Shown here: positions 16,773 through 25,034 of the stretch, in pieces
Layout: each line of letters opens with the position of its first letter
Position numbering within the stretch: the stretch's first letter is position 1
Assembly: GCA_964521025.1 (NCBI GenBank)
Contig: CAZFPK010000023.1
Coordinates: 1-41,673 of the forward strand
From: DRTC01 sp964521025
GTDB lineage: Bacteria > Cloacimonadota > Cloacimonadia > Cloacimonadales > TCS61
DNA: 41,673 nucleotides
Direction of reading: 5' to 3'
Position numbers and translations under genes: made by a program
The notes under the pieces: generated by a model
Database searches by the model: none
What the model saw: the letters and a program-made list of their open reading frames with translations, nothing else
Told to the model about the DNA's origin: nothing

Positions 16773-17585
16773 ATGCAGGAATTCGTAGAAGTTGTTTTTC
16801 GCTCGAAAAGAATCGGTTATTTTGTAAATTCTAAAAACCTGGTGATTGCACCTGATGCAGATATTGTGGTAAAAGTCGATAGAGGTGAAGATCTGGGAAA
16901 AGTTATTAATTGTTCGATCATCAGCGAAGATCTTGAGAGAAAATTTAAGAATAATGAGATCGGAAAAATATTCAGGATCGCAACGGAAGAAGATTATAAA
17001 CAGTTAGATAGAGTGTATAAAAAGGAAAAAGAAGCAGCCGATAAATTTCTGGAATTGATGGGAAAACATCCATTCGAGATGAAACTCCTGGATACTGTTT
17101 ACCAGCTGGATGGAAATAAACTGACCTTTTTCTTTTCCGCAGAAGGGAGAGTCGATTTCCGGGATTTTGTGCGGGAACTGGCGACAGAATTCAAAACAAG
17201 GATTGAATTGCATCAAACAACAGGCAGGGAAGATGCGAAAAGATACGGCGGTCTCGGTATTTGCGGAAAACCATTCTGCTGCGTTTCGTGGCTCAGAAAA
17301 TTCAACCAGGTTTCCATCCAGATGGCAAAGGATCAGAATCTCTTGAGCAATCTCTCCAAAATTTCAGGATCATGCGGAAGGTTACTGTGCTGTCTCCAAT
17401 ATGAAGAAGATTTTTATCTCGAAAAAGCAGCTCAATTTCCAAAAATACATGAAAAGATATTTTTCGAGGATGAGACCAGAACCGTTTCAAAAAATGACTA
17501 CTATAATAACAAAATCTACCTCGAATCCGACGATAAACAGACAATGATCATTTCGTTGAAAGATTATAATTCTCTTAAAAAATAA
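16773..17585 (+). CDS. PSP1 domain protein (RicT/YaaT-like)
   Basis: 270 residues with the Cys-rich PSP1 signature: G-G-L-G-I-C-G-K-P-F-C-C (about 157-168) and S-G-S-C-G-R-L-L-C-C-L-Q-Y-E (about 197-210). In Bacillus, RicT forms an Fe-S-binding complex with RicA and RicF that helps RNase Y and other regulation. In Gram-negative FCB bacteria the homologue's role is less clear. The conserved H-Q-T-T-G-R-E-D-A-K-R element is present. rlmN follows after only 10 nt, so these two are probably cotranscribed. Confidence 0.88.
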   Translation: MQEFVEVVFRSKRIGYFVNSKNLVIAPDADIVVKVDRGEDLGKVINCSIISEDLERKFKNNEIGKIFRIATEEDYKQLDRVYKKEKEAADKFLELMGKHPFEMKLLDTVYQLDGNKLTFFFSAEGRVDFRDFVRELATEFKTRIELHQTTGREDAKRYGGLGICGKPFCCVSWLRKFNQVSIQMAKDQNLLSNLSKISGSCGRLLCCLQYEEDFYLEKAAQFPKIHEKIFFEDETRTVSKNDYYNNKIYLESDDKQTMIISLKDYNSLKK

Positions 17586-17595
17586 AAAATGATCT

Positions 17596-18627
17596 ATGAA
17601 CCGGCATATCCTGAACCTGTCTCCTCAAGAACTTATAAATTATTTTTCCAAACAGCGAGAAAAAAAATATCGATCAAAACAGGTTTGTAATTGGATCTAT
17701 AAAAAGCAGGAAATCGATTTTCAAAAAATGAGTACCATCCCGGCAGGACTGCAGGATAGATTGGATATTGATCTTAATAATTTCCTCCCGAAAATAGTGA
17801 AAAAAACAAATTCTAAGGATGGAACAGCCAAATATTTACTCGAACTTCAAGATTCTGAAAAAATCGAAATGGTTCTCATCCCTTTCAAAGAAAAAAATAC
17901 TCTTTGTGTTTCCACTCAAGTCGGATGTAGATGGAATTGCAGCTTTTGTGCTACCGGAAAAATGGGATTTATCAGGAACCTGGAAGTTTATGAAATTATT
18001 TCCCAGATCTTTTTAGCAAAAAAAGAATTAGCTGATGAAAAACTGACGAATATAGTATTCATGGGAATGGGAGAACCTCTCGACAATTTTGACAATTTGA
18101 TAAAATCAGTCGAGATCATGCATAATGAAGATTGCTTCCGCATCAGCCCGAGAAGGGTCACAATTTCAACTTCCGGTTTGATCCCGCAAATAGAAAGGCT
18201 CTCCGAGACTGGTTTGAAAATAAAATTAGCGATTTCTTTAAATTCGGCAATACAATGCAAGAGAGAAAAATTAATGCCGGTTAGCGAAATTTATCCGTTA
18301 AGTGAATTGAAAAAATCTCTGCTTGATTTCAGGAAAAAGACTAATTATCGTCTGACTTTTGAATATATCATGATCAAAGAAATAAATATGGGAAATGAAG
18401 ACAGCAAAGCATTGCTCAAATTTCTCGGTGATATTTCCTGCAAACTGAACTTGATCGCCTGGAATGAAGTTGAGAATTTGCCTTATAAAACGCCTTCTCA
18501 AACAGAAATAGAAAAATTCATGCGATCTTTGAAAACATTGCAATCAGCCGTAACTTTTCGCAGAAGCAGAGGTCGGGATATCGCAGCTGCTTGCGGACAA
18601 TTAGTAACACATACCTCTGGTTTGTGA
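17596..18627 (+). CDS. rlmN: 23S rRNA (A2503-C2)/tRNA methyltransferase, radical SAM
   Basis: 343 residues, normal RlmN length. The radical-SAM [4Fe-4S] motif C-x3-C-x2-C is at C111, C115 and C118 (GCRWNCSFCATG). The methyl-carrying partner Cys is C333 in AAACGQL. M-G-M-G-E-P-L-D-N and S-T-S-G-L are also conserved. The enzyme methylates C2 of A2503 in 23S rRNA and A37 in some tRNAs. Its ATG has only a weak ribosome site and follows the PSP1 gene by 10 nt. Confidence 0.96.
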   Translation: MNRHILNLSPQELINYFSKQREKKYRSKQVCNWIYKKQEIDFQKMSTIPAGLQDRLDIDLNNFLPKIVKKTNSKDGTAKYLLELQDSEKIEMVLIPFKEKNTLCVSTQVGCRWNCSFCATGKMGFIRNLEVYEIISQIFLAKKELADEKLTNIVFMGMGEPLDNFDNLIKSVEIMHNEDCFRISPRRVTISTSGLIPQIERLSETGLKIKLAISLNSAIQCKREKLMPVSEIYPLSELKKSLLDFRKKTNYRLTFEYIMIKEINMGNEDSKALLKFLGDISCKLNLIAWNEVENLPYKTPSQTEIEKFMRSLKTLQSAVTFRRSRGRDIAAACGQLVTHTSGL

Positions 18628-18673
18628 AAAAAAATCGAATTTCCAAATCGATGAAGAAATGAAAAAACATCTT

Positions 18674-18733
18674 GTTCCCGAATTCCTATTTGGGAAAAAT
18701 ATCATCTTGTTCCTGAACTCCTGTTTGGGAACA
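18674..18733. repeat. Tandem pair of dispersed hairpins
   Basis: Two successive members of the TTCCC...GGGAA family: 18674-18696 (imperfect) and 18708-18733 (outer TGTTCC/GGAACA, inner AAC/GTT). Each is preceded by ATCTTG, so a unit of about 35 nt is tandemly duplicated. They fall after rlmN and 110 nt before deoC. Confidence 0.55.
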
Positions 18734-18845
18734 TAATGGAATTCTTTTTGAAAAGATTAGAATAAAAATCCGGTTTCCATAAAATTCCTTTCTTTGCCAA
18801 AGACCGTATTCGGCTTTTTACGGAGGGATTGGAGGTGTATCCAAA

Positions 18846-19676
18846 ATGGAAAATATAAACATCGAACAATTAGCAAAAATGATCGATCATACGGAACTTA
18901 AATCCAGTTCCGGGAAGAAGAAAATATTGAACTTGTGTAATGAAGCAAAAACTTTTGGGTTTATTTCAGTTTGTATCAATCCGGCTTATGTAAAATTTGC
19001 TTATGAACAGTTAATAGACAGTGATGTCATTGTCTGTAGTGTTGTTGGGTTTCCGTTGGGAATGAATACAAGCGAATTGAAAGCAATCGAAGCTGAAAGA
19101 GCAGTTCAGGATGGAGCTGCGGAGATCGATATGGTCATCAATGTCGGAGCGATGCGCGATAAGACTTTTGATTATGTAAAAGACGATATTGGAAGGGTCG
19201 TTGAAGCGAGTTCTCCGGCTCATGTGAAGGTGATCCTCGAAACTTGCTATCTGACCGATGATGAGATCATTAAAGCCTGCGAACTTGCTGTCGATGCAGG
19301 AGCTCATTTTGTTAAAACTTCAACCGGATTCGGAGCCTTTGGTGCTTTTCCTGAGCATATTAGATTGATGAGAAAAACAGTTGGTCCAAAAATCGGAGTG
19401 AAAGCTTCCGGAGGAGTTCAGAATTTCAAAGATGCCTGGAGATTGATCAAAGCCGGAGCAAACAGGTTGGGAACGAGTGCCGGAGTTTCTATTCTGGAAG
19501 GAGCTTCGCTTTATAAATATGCTCCTGCTGCCTGGCTCGAAGAGGAAATTCCCTGTCATATCTGTCCCTCCCGGCAGGCAGTCATCGGGAAACTTCCCAA
19601 AGGTGTTTATCAATATTATAAGAAAAAATGTCTGAATTGTCAGTATCGGGAAGAGTATAATAAATTTTACGAGTAA
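18846..19676 (+). CDS. deoC: Deoxyribose-phosphate aldolase with Cys-rich C-terminal extension
   Basis: 276 residues. It splits 2-deoxyribose-5-phosphate into glyceraldehyde-3-phosphate and acetaldehyde in deoxynucleoside salvage. The core (to about 225) has I-D-H-T-E-L, V-I-N-V-G-A-M, L-E-T-C-Y-L, the Schiff-base lysine in V-K-T-S-T-G-F and the second lysine in V-K-A-S-G-G-V, ending G-T-S-A-G-V-S-I-L-E-G. Usual DeoC proteins end near here. This one continues about 50 residues with two Cys pairs, C237-x2-C240 and C262-x2-C265, a possible zinc knuckle. GGAGG lies about 10 nt before the ATG. Confidence 0.93.
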   Translation: MENINIEQLAKMIDHTELKSSSGKKKILNLCNEAKTFGFISVCINPAYVKFAYEQLIDSDVIVCSVVGFPLGMNTSELKAIEAERAVQDGAAEIDMVINVGAMRDKTFDYVKDDIGRVVEASSPAHVKVILETCYLTDDEIIKACELAVDAGAHFVKTSTGFGAFGAFPEHIRLMRKTVGPKIGVKASGGVQNFKDAWRLIKAGANRLGTSAGVSILEGASLYKYAPAAWLEEEIPCHICPSRQAVIGKLPKGVYQYYKKKCLNCQYREEYNKFYE

Positions 19677-19916
19677 ACTGTGGGATTGATGATTGAGGAT
19701 TGGAGACTGGGTTGGGTTTTCAAAGACCTTAAACTGAACAGAATCATAAACTTAAATTTATTTCCTGTTCAACAATTTATAATAATGTTAATATTTTCAT
19801 TTTTGGTGAAAATTCTTTAGTCAATAATCAAAAAATACTTGCTTGAAATAAAGCCCGTAAATTTCTTGTTTCCTTTAAAATTTTAGATCAAAAAGCATTT
19901 TAAGAGGGGAGATATA

Positions 19917-21239
19917 ATGGATTTGAGGACTTTTCCCGGGGGAATTCATCCTCATGATTTTAAAAAATATTCAGAAGATGCCAAGATAGAAGAATTGCCT
20001 TTACCAAAAAAAATAATCATTCCGCTAAATCAACATATTGGAGCTCCATCCCAACCGATCGTAAAAAAAGGCGATAAAGTTCTCGCAGGTCAGCAGATTG
20101 CCGAACCGGGAGGATTTGTTTCCATTCCGATGCATTCCTCCATTTCCGGGAAAGTTACGAAAATTGCCCGGTTTCCACATCCGACGGGAGCAATGGTTCA
20201 GGGAATCGAGATCACAAGCGATGATGCTGATAAATGGGTAGAACTCATCGACGATGAAAACTTTTCGGAACTTCCTCCTGATGAGATGAAAAAGCGGATC
20301 GCAGAAGCTGGTATTTGCGGAATGGGCGGAGCCGGTTTTCCAACTCATGTCAAACTCTCTCCTCCCAAAGAAAAACCGATCGATACGATGATCATCAACG
20401 GCGTCGAATGCGAACCGTATTTAACTTCGGATTATCGTGTAATGCTGGAGCAGGCAGATGATATAATTTCCGGTTTGAAGATCCTGATGAAGATAGTCGG
20501 TGCTGAAAAAGGGATCATCGGGATCGAAGCGAATAAACCAACTGCCATCCGAAAGATGAAGGAACTTGTTAGGAGTGAATCTAACATTGAAGTTGTGGGA
20601 CTGAAACTGAAATATCCGCAGGGTGCTGAAAAGCAATTGATCTACGCTGCGACAAGGAGGAAAGTCCCAAATAAAGGCGGACTGCCGATGGATGTGAAAG
20701 TTGTCGTGCAGAATGTCGGTACCGCGATCGCTGTTTATGAAGCGGTTCGCTACAAAAAACCTCTGATCGACAGAGTTATCACTGTCAGCGGAAAGATCGT
20801 CAAAAAACCTAAAAATATCAAAGCCCGGATCGGCACCTTATTCTCCGATCTGCTTGATTTTTGTGAAGGAACAACCTCAGATATTGGAAAGATCATTTCC
20901 GGTGGTCCGATGATGGGATTTGCAGTTTCGACTTTGGAAACTCCGATGATCAAAGGCAGTTCCGGTCTGCTCCTGTTCGATAAGAAAGAAGCTCACAAAG
21001 AGGATGAATATACCTGCCTCCGCTGCGGCAGATGTGTCGATGTCTGCCCGATGGAACTCGTTCCCAGTTTGATCGCGCATTGTGTCCGTTACGATGATTT
21101 TGAGATGTCCGATAAATACGGAGTGATGGATTGTATCAAATGCGGCAGTTGTGCGTATGTCTGTCCTTCGCATATAAAACTTATCCAATGGATCGATATC
21201 GGTAAGATAAAAGTTACGGAAATGAAGAATCGAGGATAG
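19917..21239 (+). CDS. rnfC: Rnf electron transport complex subunit C
   Basis: 440 residues, ATG with GAGGGGA upstream. First gene of rnfCDGEAB, the order seen in many anaerobes. RnfC is the membrane-associated subunit that docks NAD(H): GxCGMGGAGFPTHVK and the I-N-G-V-E-C-E-P-Y-L motif (flavin/NADH-binding, as in complex I 51-kDa subunits) are present. Two C-x2-C-x2-C-x3-CP clusters near the C-terminus (CLRCGRCVDVCP and CIKCGSCAYVCP) hold [4Fe-4S] centres. Rnf couples ferredoxin oxidation and NAD+ reduction to Na+ or H+ pumping. Confidence 0.96.
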   Translation: MDLRTFPGGIHPHDFKKYSEDAKIEELPLPKKIIIPLNQHIGAPSQPIVKKGDKVLAGQQIAEPGGFVSIPMHSSISGKVTKIARFPHPTGAMVQGIEITSDDADKWVELIDDENFSELPPDEMKKRIAEAGICGMGGAGFPTHVKLSPPKEKPIDTMIINGVECEPYLTSDYRVMLEQADDIISGLKILMKIVGAEKGIIGIEANKPTAIRKMKELVRSESNIEVVGLKLKYPQGAEKQLIYAATRRKVPNKGGLPMDVKVVVQNVGTAIAVYEAVRYKKPLIDRVITVSGKIVKKPKNIKARIGTLFSDLLDFCEGTTSDIGKIISGGPMMGFAVSTLETPMIKGSSGLLLFDKKEAHKEDEYTCLRCGRCVDVCPMELVPSLIAHCVRYDDFEMSDKYGVMDCIKCGSCAYVCPSHIKLIQWIDIGKIKVTEMKNRG

Positions 21240-21325
21240 ACGAGGTGCGAGATTCGAGGTTCAGGTAGCGAGGTGCGGGATGCTCTGCTGAGAATAGAAT
21301 ACAAGGTTTTCTATAAATCTGGTTA

Positions 21326-21472
21326 ATGATGTCGAAATATAATTTTACTGATTATTGTGAAAATATGGTCTTGAAAAAACGACCATATCTTAAAAAAGAA
21401 TGGTGTATTCGAGTCTTAGAAGAACCTGTTAAAATTGAAAAACAAGAGATTGAAAACTTCACAAATTTTTGA
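21326..21472 (+). pseudogene. Short ORF resembling a truncated small conserved protein
   Basis: A 48-codon frame in the rnfC-rnfD gap reads M-M-S-K-Y-N-F-T-D-Y-C-E-N-M-V-L-K-K-R-P-Y-L-K-K-E-W, then C-I-R-V-L-E-E-P-V-K. This recalls a family of roughly 80-100-residue small accessory proteins with a V-L-x-x-R-P-Y-[L/I]-x-x-x-W core. That recognition is from memory. The match stops after E-K-Q-E and the frame ends at TGA 21470, so it looks like a decayed 5' remnant. There is no clear ribosome site. The preceding 21240-21290 is G-rich repeat-like sequence. Confidence 0.4.
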
Positions 21473-21510
21473 AATTTGTTAAGTTTCATAAGATAAAAAT
21501 CGGAGGTTTC

Positions 21511-22590
21511 ATGAGCGATGTTTATGCTGTTTCGGCAGCACCGCACATAAAACAGAGAATATCGGTTTCGTCGGTAATGTGGCAGGTTGTGATCGCTCTT
21601 TCACCTGCTTTGCTGGCAAGTATTTACTTTTTTGGAATAAGAACTTTACTTCTGACACTTTATGCTGTTATTGCTGCCATCATTACTGAAGCTCTGATCC
21701 AGAAATTAAGGAAAATCCCGATCTCGGTAACTGACGGAAGTGCAGTCGTTACCGGAATATTACTGGCTTTCAATCTGAATGTTGAATCACCCTGGTGGCT
21801 GCCGGTTGTCGGTTCTGTTTTTGCCATTGCTATCGGGAAGCAGGTTTTCGGTGGTTTAGGTCATAATCCCATGAATCCGGCACTTCTGGCCAGAGCATTT
21901 TTAGTCGCATCATGGCCCACTTTGACAACTGCTGGCTGGACTGCAACGAGATTAAAATCCTTCAGTGGGATCGCTAATATCGAAGGACTATCCGTTAAGG
22001 CTCAAACCTTGATCACTTCCGCAACTCCGCTTGGAGTAGCCAAACAAATCCGAGATGTCGCTTATCTCGGTACTGCAGAAACAGATGTGATCATGAACAA
22101 ACTCGCAGATTTCGGCACGATCCAGAATCTTTTCTGGGGAAATACGGGCGGAGTTATCGGAGAAGTTTCTGCTGCTGCTCTCCTGCTCGGTGCTGCTTAT
22201 CTCGCTTATAAACACATCATCGAATGGCGAATTCCAGTTTTCTACATCGGAACTGTTTTTGTCCTGACTTTTATTTTTGGAGGAGTTAACGGATTGTTTT
22301 CTGCTTCCATTATGCTGCCTGTTTTTCATATTTTCGCTGGTGGTTTAATTCTGGGAGCATTCTTTATGGCAACGGATATGGTCAGTTCTCCGGTTACGAA
22401 AAAAGGAAGAATATATTTCGGGATCGGGTGCGGGATTTTAACGGTTGTAATTCGTCTGGTCGGCGGTTATCCGGAAGGTGTTTCCTACTCCATTCTGCTC
22501 ATGAATCTGGCAGTTCCATTGCTCGATAAATACACGATTCCCAAACCATTCGGGGAGTTGAAAAAAATTACCTCAAATAGACATGGATAA
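21511..22590 (+). CDS. rnfD: Rnf complex subunit D
   Basis: About 359 residues from the ATG at 21511, preceded by CGGAGG. An in-frame start at 21469 would add unmatched residues. It is an integral membrane protein with about nine or ten helices. G-G-L-G-H-N-P-M-N-P-A-L and the flavinylation motif S-A-T-P-L, with the candidate FMN-carrying threonine T172, match RnfD/NqrB. It forms the membrane core and ion path with RnfA and RnfE. It is separated from rnfC by 271 nt with a relic ORF, unusual for this operon. Confidence 0.95.
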   Translation: MSDVYAVSAAPHIKQRISVSSVMWQVVIALSPALLASIYFFGIRTLLLTLYAVIAAIITEALIQKLRKIPISVTDGSAVVTGILLAFNLNVESPWWLPVVGSVFAIAIGKQVFGGLGHNPMNPALLARAFLVASWPTLTTAGWTATRLKSFSGIANIEGLSVKAQTLITSATPLGVAKQIRDVAYLGTAETDVIMNKLADFGTIQNLFWGNTGGVIGEVSAAALLLGAAYLAYKHIIEWRIPVFYIGTVFVLTFIFGGVNGLFSASIMLPVFHIFAGGLILGAFFMATDMVSSPVTKKGRIYFGIGCGILTVVIRLVGGYPEGVSYSILLMNLAVPLLDKYTIPKPFGELKKITSNRHG

Positions 22591-22751
22591 AAGGGAATAT
22601 TAACAGATTGTGGTATTAAAAAAGAACTTACTAACAGGTTTTTGTGGAAATTTCAGTTCATGAATTTCGGAAAAAAAATTCTGTCCATTCAATGTCATGA
22701 GTCAAAAAGAGTTGAATAAAGAGGAGATTCCATTTACAGTCATCTACATTC

Positions 22752-22833
22752 AATCCTTTCAGGATTGTGAGTTTGCCAAATCTATTTCCAGAGATTCCAT
22801 CTATGGCTATTAAAATTTAATCCTTTCAGGATT
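22752..22833. repeat. Paired AATCCTTTCAGGATT palindromes in the rnfD-rnfG gap
   Basis: Two identical 15-nt palindromic elements at 22752-22766 and 22819-22833 flank a degenerate hairpin (AGATTCCATCTATGGCT). The arrangement resembles a mosaic intergenic repeat common in FCB genomes (hairpin plus CCTTTCAGG). The whole 399-nt gap 22591-22989 holds no gene and is otherwise AT-rich. It is not a CRISPR array, since only two elements and no uniform spacer are present. Confidence 0.6.
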
Positions 22834-22989
22834 AGATAATCTTGATTCCAATCGAAGAGGGGATTTTTTCAAAACTTGTTTTTAAAAAAAATTGAAACTA
22901 AATCAGAAAATTATTGATTTGATCAGAAAAAAATATGATAGAAATCATAAGATATCATAATCAATTTGTGTAAAAAAAAAGGTGAAGAA

Positions 22990-23625
22990 ATGAAATATTT
23001 TTTGAGATTAGGTTTTGTGCTTTTCGTGATCACTGCCATTGCCAGCGGAGTTCTGGCATATATCAACAGTTTCACAGGTCCGATCATCGCAGAAAATCAA
23101 AAAAAGGTGCAGGGAGAAGCGAGGAAGGAAGTTTTACCATCAGCAGTTAAATTCGTTCCTGATTCGGTGTCGGTGGAAAAAATCGAGGAAAAAGATCCTT
23201 TGAAAAAAACTTCAAAAGATACAAATAATCTCTTCCGTTATTACAGATGTTATGACGAAAATGACAATTTTGTCGGTTATACTTTTGAAGCATCTTTATA
23301 CGGATACAGCAGTGAAGTCAAAACAATGGTTGGAGTCGGTCCTGATTTTACGGTCGGGAAGATCAAAACCATCAGTCAATCGGAAACTCCCGGACTTGGT
23401 GCTAACTGTATGAAAGAGGATGTTCAAAAAAGATTTTTCCATAAAAAGAAGGATGAACTCGTTGTCGATAAAGACGGTGGAACAATCAAAAGCATTACCG
23501 GAGCAACCATTACGACCAGAACAATTGCCAATTCCATTAAAAACGGTTTGGAAATCCTGGAGAAAAACATTAAGAAAACTCCTGTGGAAATCGATGTAGA
23601 ACCAGTTGTGGAGGAAACAAAATGA
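22990..23625 (+). CDS. rnfG: Rnf complex subunit G (FMN-binding)
   Basis: About 211 residues from the ATG at 22990 (GGTGAAG nearby); an in-frame start at 22966 would be M-C-K-K-K-G-E-E, less likely. It has an N-terminal transmembrane anchor (5-25) and a periplasmic FMN-binding domain. The conserved S-x-S-E-T-P-G-L-G-A and the I-T-G-A-T-I-T-T motif are present, with T173 as the likely covalent phospho-FMN attachment. It carries electrons outside the membrane. It overlaps rnfE by 4 nt (ATGA). Confidence 0.94.
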   Translation: MKYFLRLGFVLFVITAIASGVLAYINSFTGPIIAENQKKVQGEARKEVLPSAVKFVPDSVSVEKIEEKDPLKKTSKDTNNLFRYYRCYDENDNFVGYTFEASLYGYSSEVKTMVGVGPDFTVGKIKTISQSETPGLGANCMKEDVQKRFFHKKKDELVVDKDGGTIKSITGATITTRTIANSIKNGLEILEKNIKKTPVEIDVEPVVEETK

Positions 23626-24215
23626 GTTTGATCAAAGAATTCACCAAAGGTTTTATCAAAGAAAATCCTGTTTTTGTTATGGCTCTAGGACTTTGCCCCA
23701 CACTTGCCGTCACAACTTCCGTCGAAAATGCGATTGGAATGGGATTAGCCGCAACATTTGTTCTTGTCTTTTCCAATATTTTCATTTCTCTGATCAAGAA
23801 CTTCATTCCTCCAAAAATCAGGATTCCCTGTTACATCGTTGTTATCGCTTCTTTCGTAACCATCGTCGATATGGTCATGCATGCGTATGTTCCGGCACTT
23901 CATAAAAACCTGGGATTGTTCATTCCCCTGATCGTGGTAAACTGCATCATTTTGGGAAGAGCAGAAGCATTTGCCGGTAAGAATAAATTGCTTCCATCAA
24001 TTTTTGACGGTTTCGGGATGGGATTCGGTTTTACTTTAGCATTGATAGTAATCGGTGGGATCCGTGAAATTCTGGGTGTCGGTCAGTTTTTAGGATTTAA
24101 TGTCCTACCAAAAAGTTATCTCGACAGCCCGATGCTGATCGCGATTTTAGCTCCCGGAGCATTTATCGTGATGGGACTTTTGATGGGTTTGATGAATTTA
24201 AAGAAGAAGAGATAG
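23622..24215 (+). CDS. rnfE: Rnf complex subunit E
   Basis: 197 residues with six transmembrane helices. LGLCPTLAVT near the N-terminus and L-I-V-V-N-C-I-I-L-G-R-A-E-A-F are the paired conserved Cys motifs of RnfE/NqrD that hold the intramembrane [2Fe-2S] with RnfA. GGIREILG is also typical. GGAGG precedes the start inside the end of rnfG. Confidence 0.95.
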   Translation: MSLIKEFTKGFIKENPVFVMALGLCPTLAVTTSVENAIGMGLAATFVLVFSNIFISLIKNFIPPKIRIPCYIVVIASFVTIVDMVMHAYVPALHKNLGLFIPLIVVNCIILGRAEAFAGKNKLLPSIFDGFGMGFGFTLALIVIGGIREILGVGQFLGFNVLPKSYLDSPMLIAILAPGAFIVMGLLMGLMNLKKKR

Positions 24216-24284
24216 CCACAGACCAACACAGACTTTCACTGACAAAATTTAAATAATCTGTGTTAAGTCAGTGCAAGTCAGTGG
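24215..24284. repeat. Dispersed GCCACAGAC...GTGGC repeat in the rnfE-rnfA gap
   Basis: GCCACAGACCAACACAGACTTTCACTGAC, broken here as arms GCCAC/GTGGC, ACACAGA/TCTGTGT and CACTGAC/GTCAGTG, can fold into a long imperfect hairpin. Similar sequences (CCACGAAG..CACAAAAAAGCAC at 26030, CGCGAAAAGGCACAAAAG at 35093) occur elsewhere in the window and in many bacterial genomes. Confidence 0.55.
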
Positions 24285-24303
24285 CAAGAATAGGAGTTAT
24301 TAA

Positions 24304-24891
24304 ATGGAGTTTATCGGAAAAATATTTGCTCTAGCAATCGCAGCCATATTCGTTCAGAATTTTGTCCTGATGAGATTTTTGGGACTTTGTCCTTATATCG
24401 GAGTTTCCAAAAAACTGGATTCCGCACTCGGGATGGGAATGGCAGTAATTTTTGTCATGACCATGGCTTCGACTTTTACCTGGTTGATCCAGACTTATTT
24501 TCTCATCCCTTTAAAGATCGAGTTCCTGCAGACTATCGCTTTTATCCTGACGATCGCATCTTTAGTGCAGCTGGTGGAAATGGTGATCCAGAAAACTGCT
24601 CCGGCTTTATATAAAGCTCTCGGTGTTTATCTTCCTTTGATCACAACTAATTGTGCTGTTCTCGGTGTTGCCATCCTGAACATCAATGAAAACCTGAATT
24701 TTTTGGGAGCGATCCTGAACGGACTTTTTGCCGGACTCGGTTTCACTCTTGTTCTCGTTTTAATGGCGGGAATCAGGGAAAGACTCGAGAAAGCGGAAGT
24801 TCCCTTCAGCATGAAAGGTATGCCAATCTCAATGGTCATGGCGGGATTGATGGCTCTTGCTTTTTTAGGTTTTGCCGGTCTGAAATTTTAG
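24304..24891 (+). CDS. rnfA: Rnf complex subunit A
   Basis: 195 residues, six predicted helices. N-F-V-L-M-R-F-L-G-L-C-P-Y-I-G-V and L-I-T-T-N-C-A-V-L-G-V are the family Cys motifs that share the [2Fe-2S] with RnfE in inverted symmetry. A-G-I-R-E-R-L-E is the counterpart of the RnfE G-I-R-E motif. ATG is 9 nt after AGGAG. It is part of the ion-translocating membrane core. Confidence 0.95.
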   Translation: MEFIGKIFALAIAAIFVQNFVLMRFLGLCPYIGVSKKLDSALGMGMAVIFVMTMASTFTWLIQTYFLIPLKIEFLQTIAFILTIASLVQLVEMVIQKTAPALYKALGVYLPLITTNCAVLGVAILNINENLNFLGAILNGLFAGLGFTLVLVLMAGIRERLEKAEVPFSMKGMPISMVMAGLMALAFLGFAGLKF

Positions 24892-24967
24892 TAACACCAT
24901 CCGTCAGTTGCCGGAGGGGAATAGAAGATAAATTGCATGGTATTCTAATAAAGATATTTTAAAGAAA

Positions 24968-25016
24968 CTTTCCGAATCTCAGTTGAAAGAATTTCTCTGG
25001 TGGAAGCTTCGGAAAG
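24968..25016. repeat. CTTTCCGAA...TTCGGAAAG element, copy 1 (inverted)
   Basis: A 49-nt element with 9-bp outer arms (CTTTCCGAA at 24968, TTCGGAAAG at 25008) in the rnfA-rnfB gap. Its reverse complement aligns along its whole length with elements at 29668 and 30106, so the inner part (GAAATTCT core) is shared as well as the arms. Confidence 0.7.
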
Positions 25017-25034
25017 AGTTTAACAGGAGATTTA

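Noticed and set aside
22752..22833. Two palindromic AATCCTTTCAGGATT units as a possible CRISPR array
   Set aside because: Only two units of 15 nt, no regular spacer-repeat series and no cas genes nearby.
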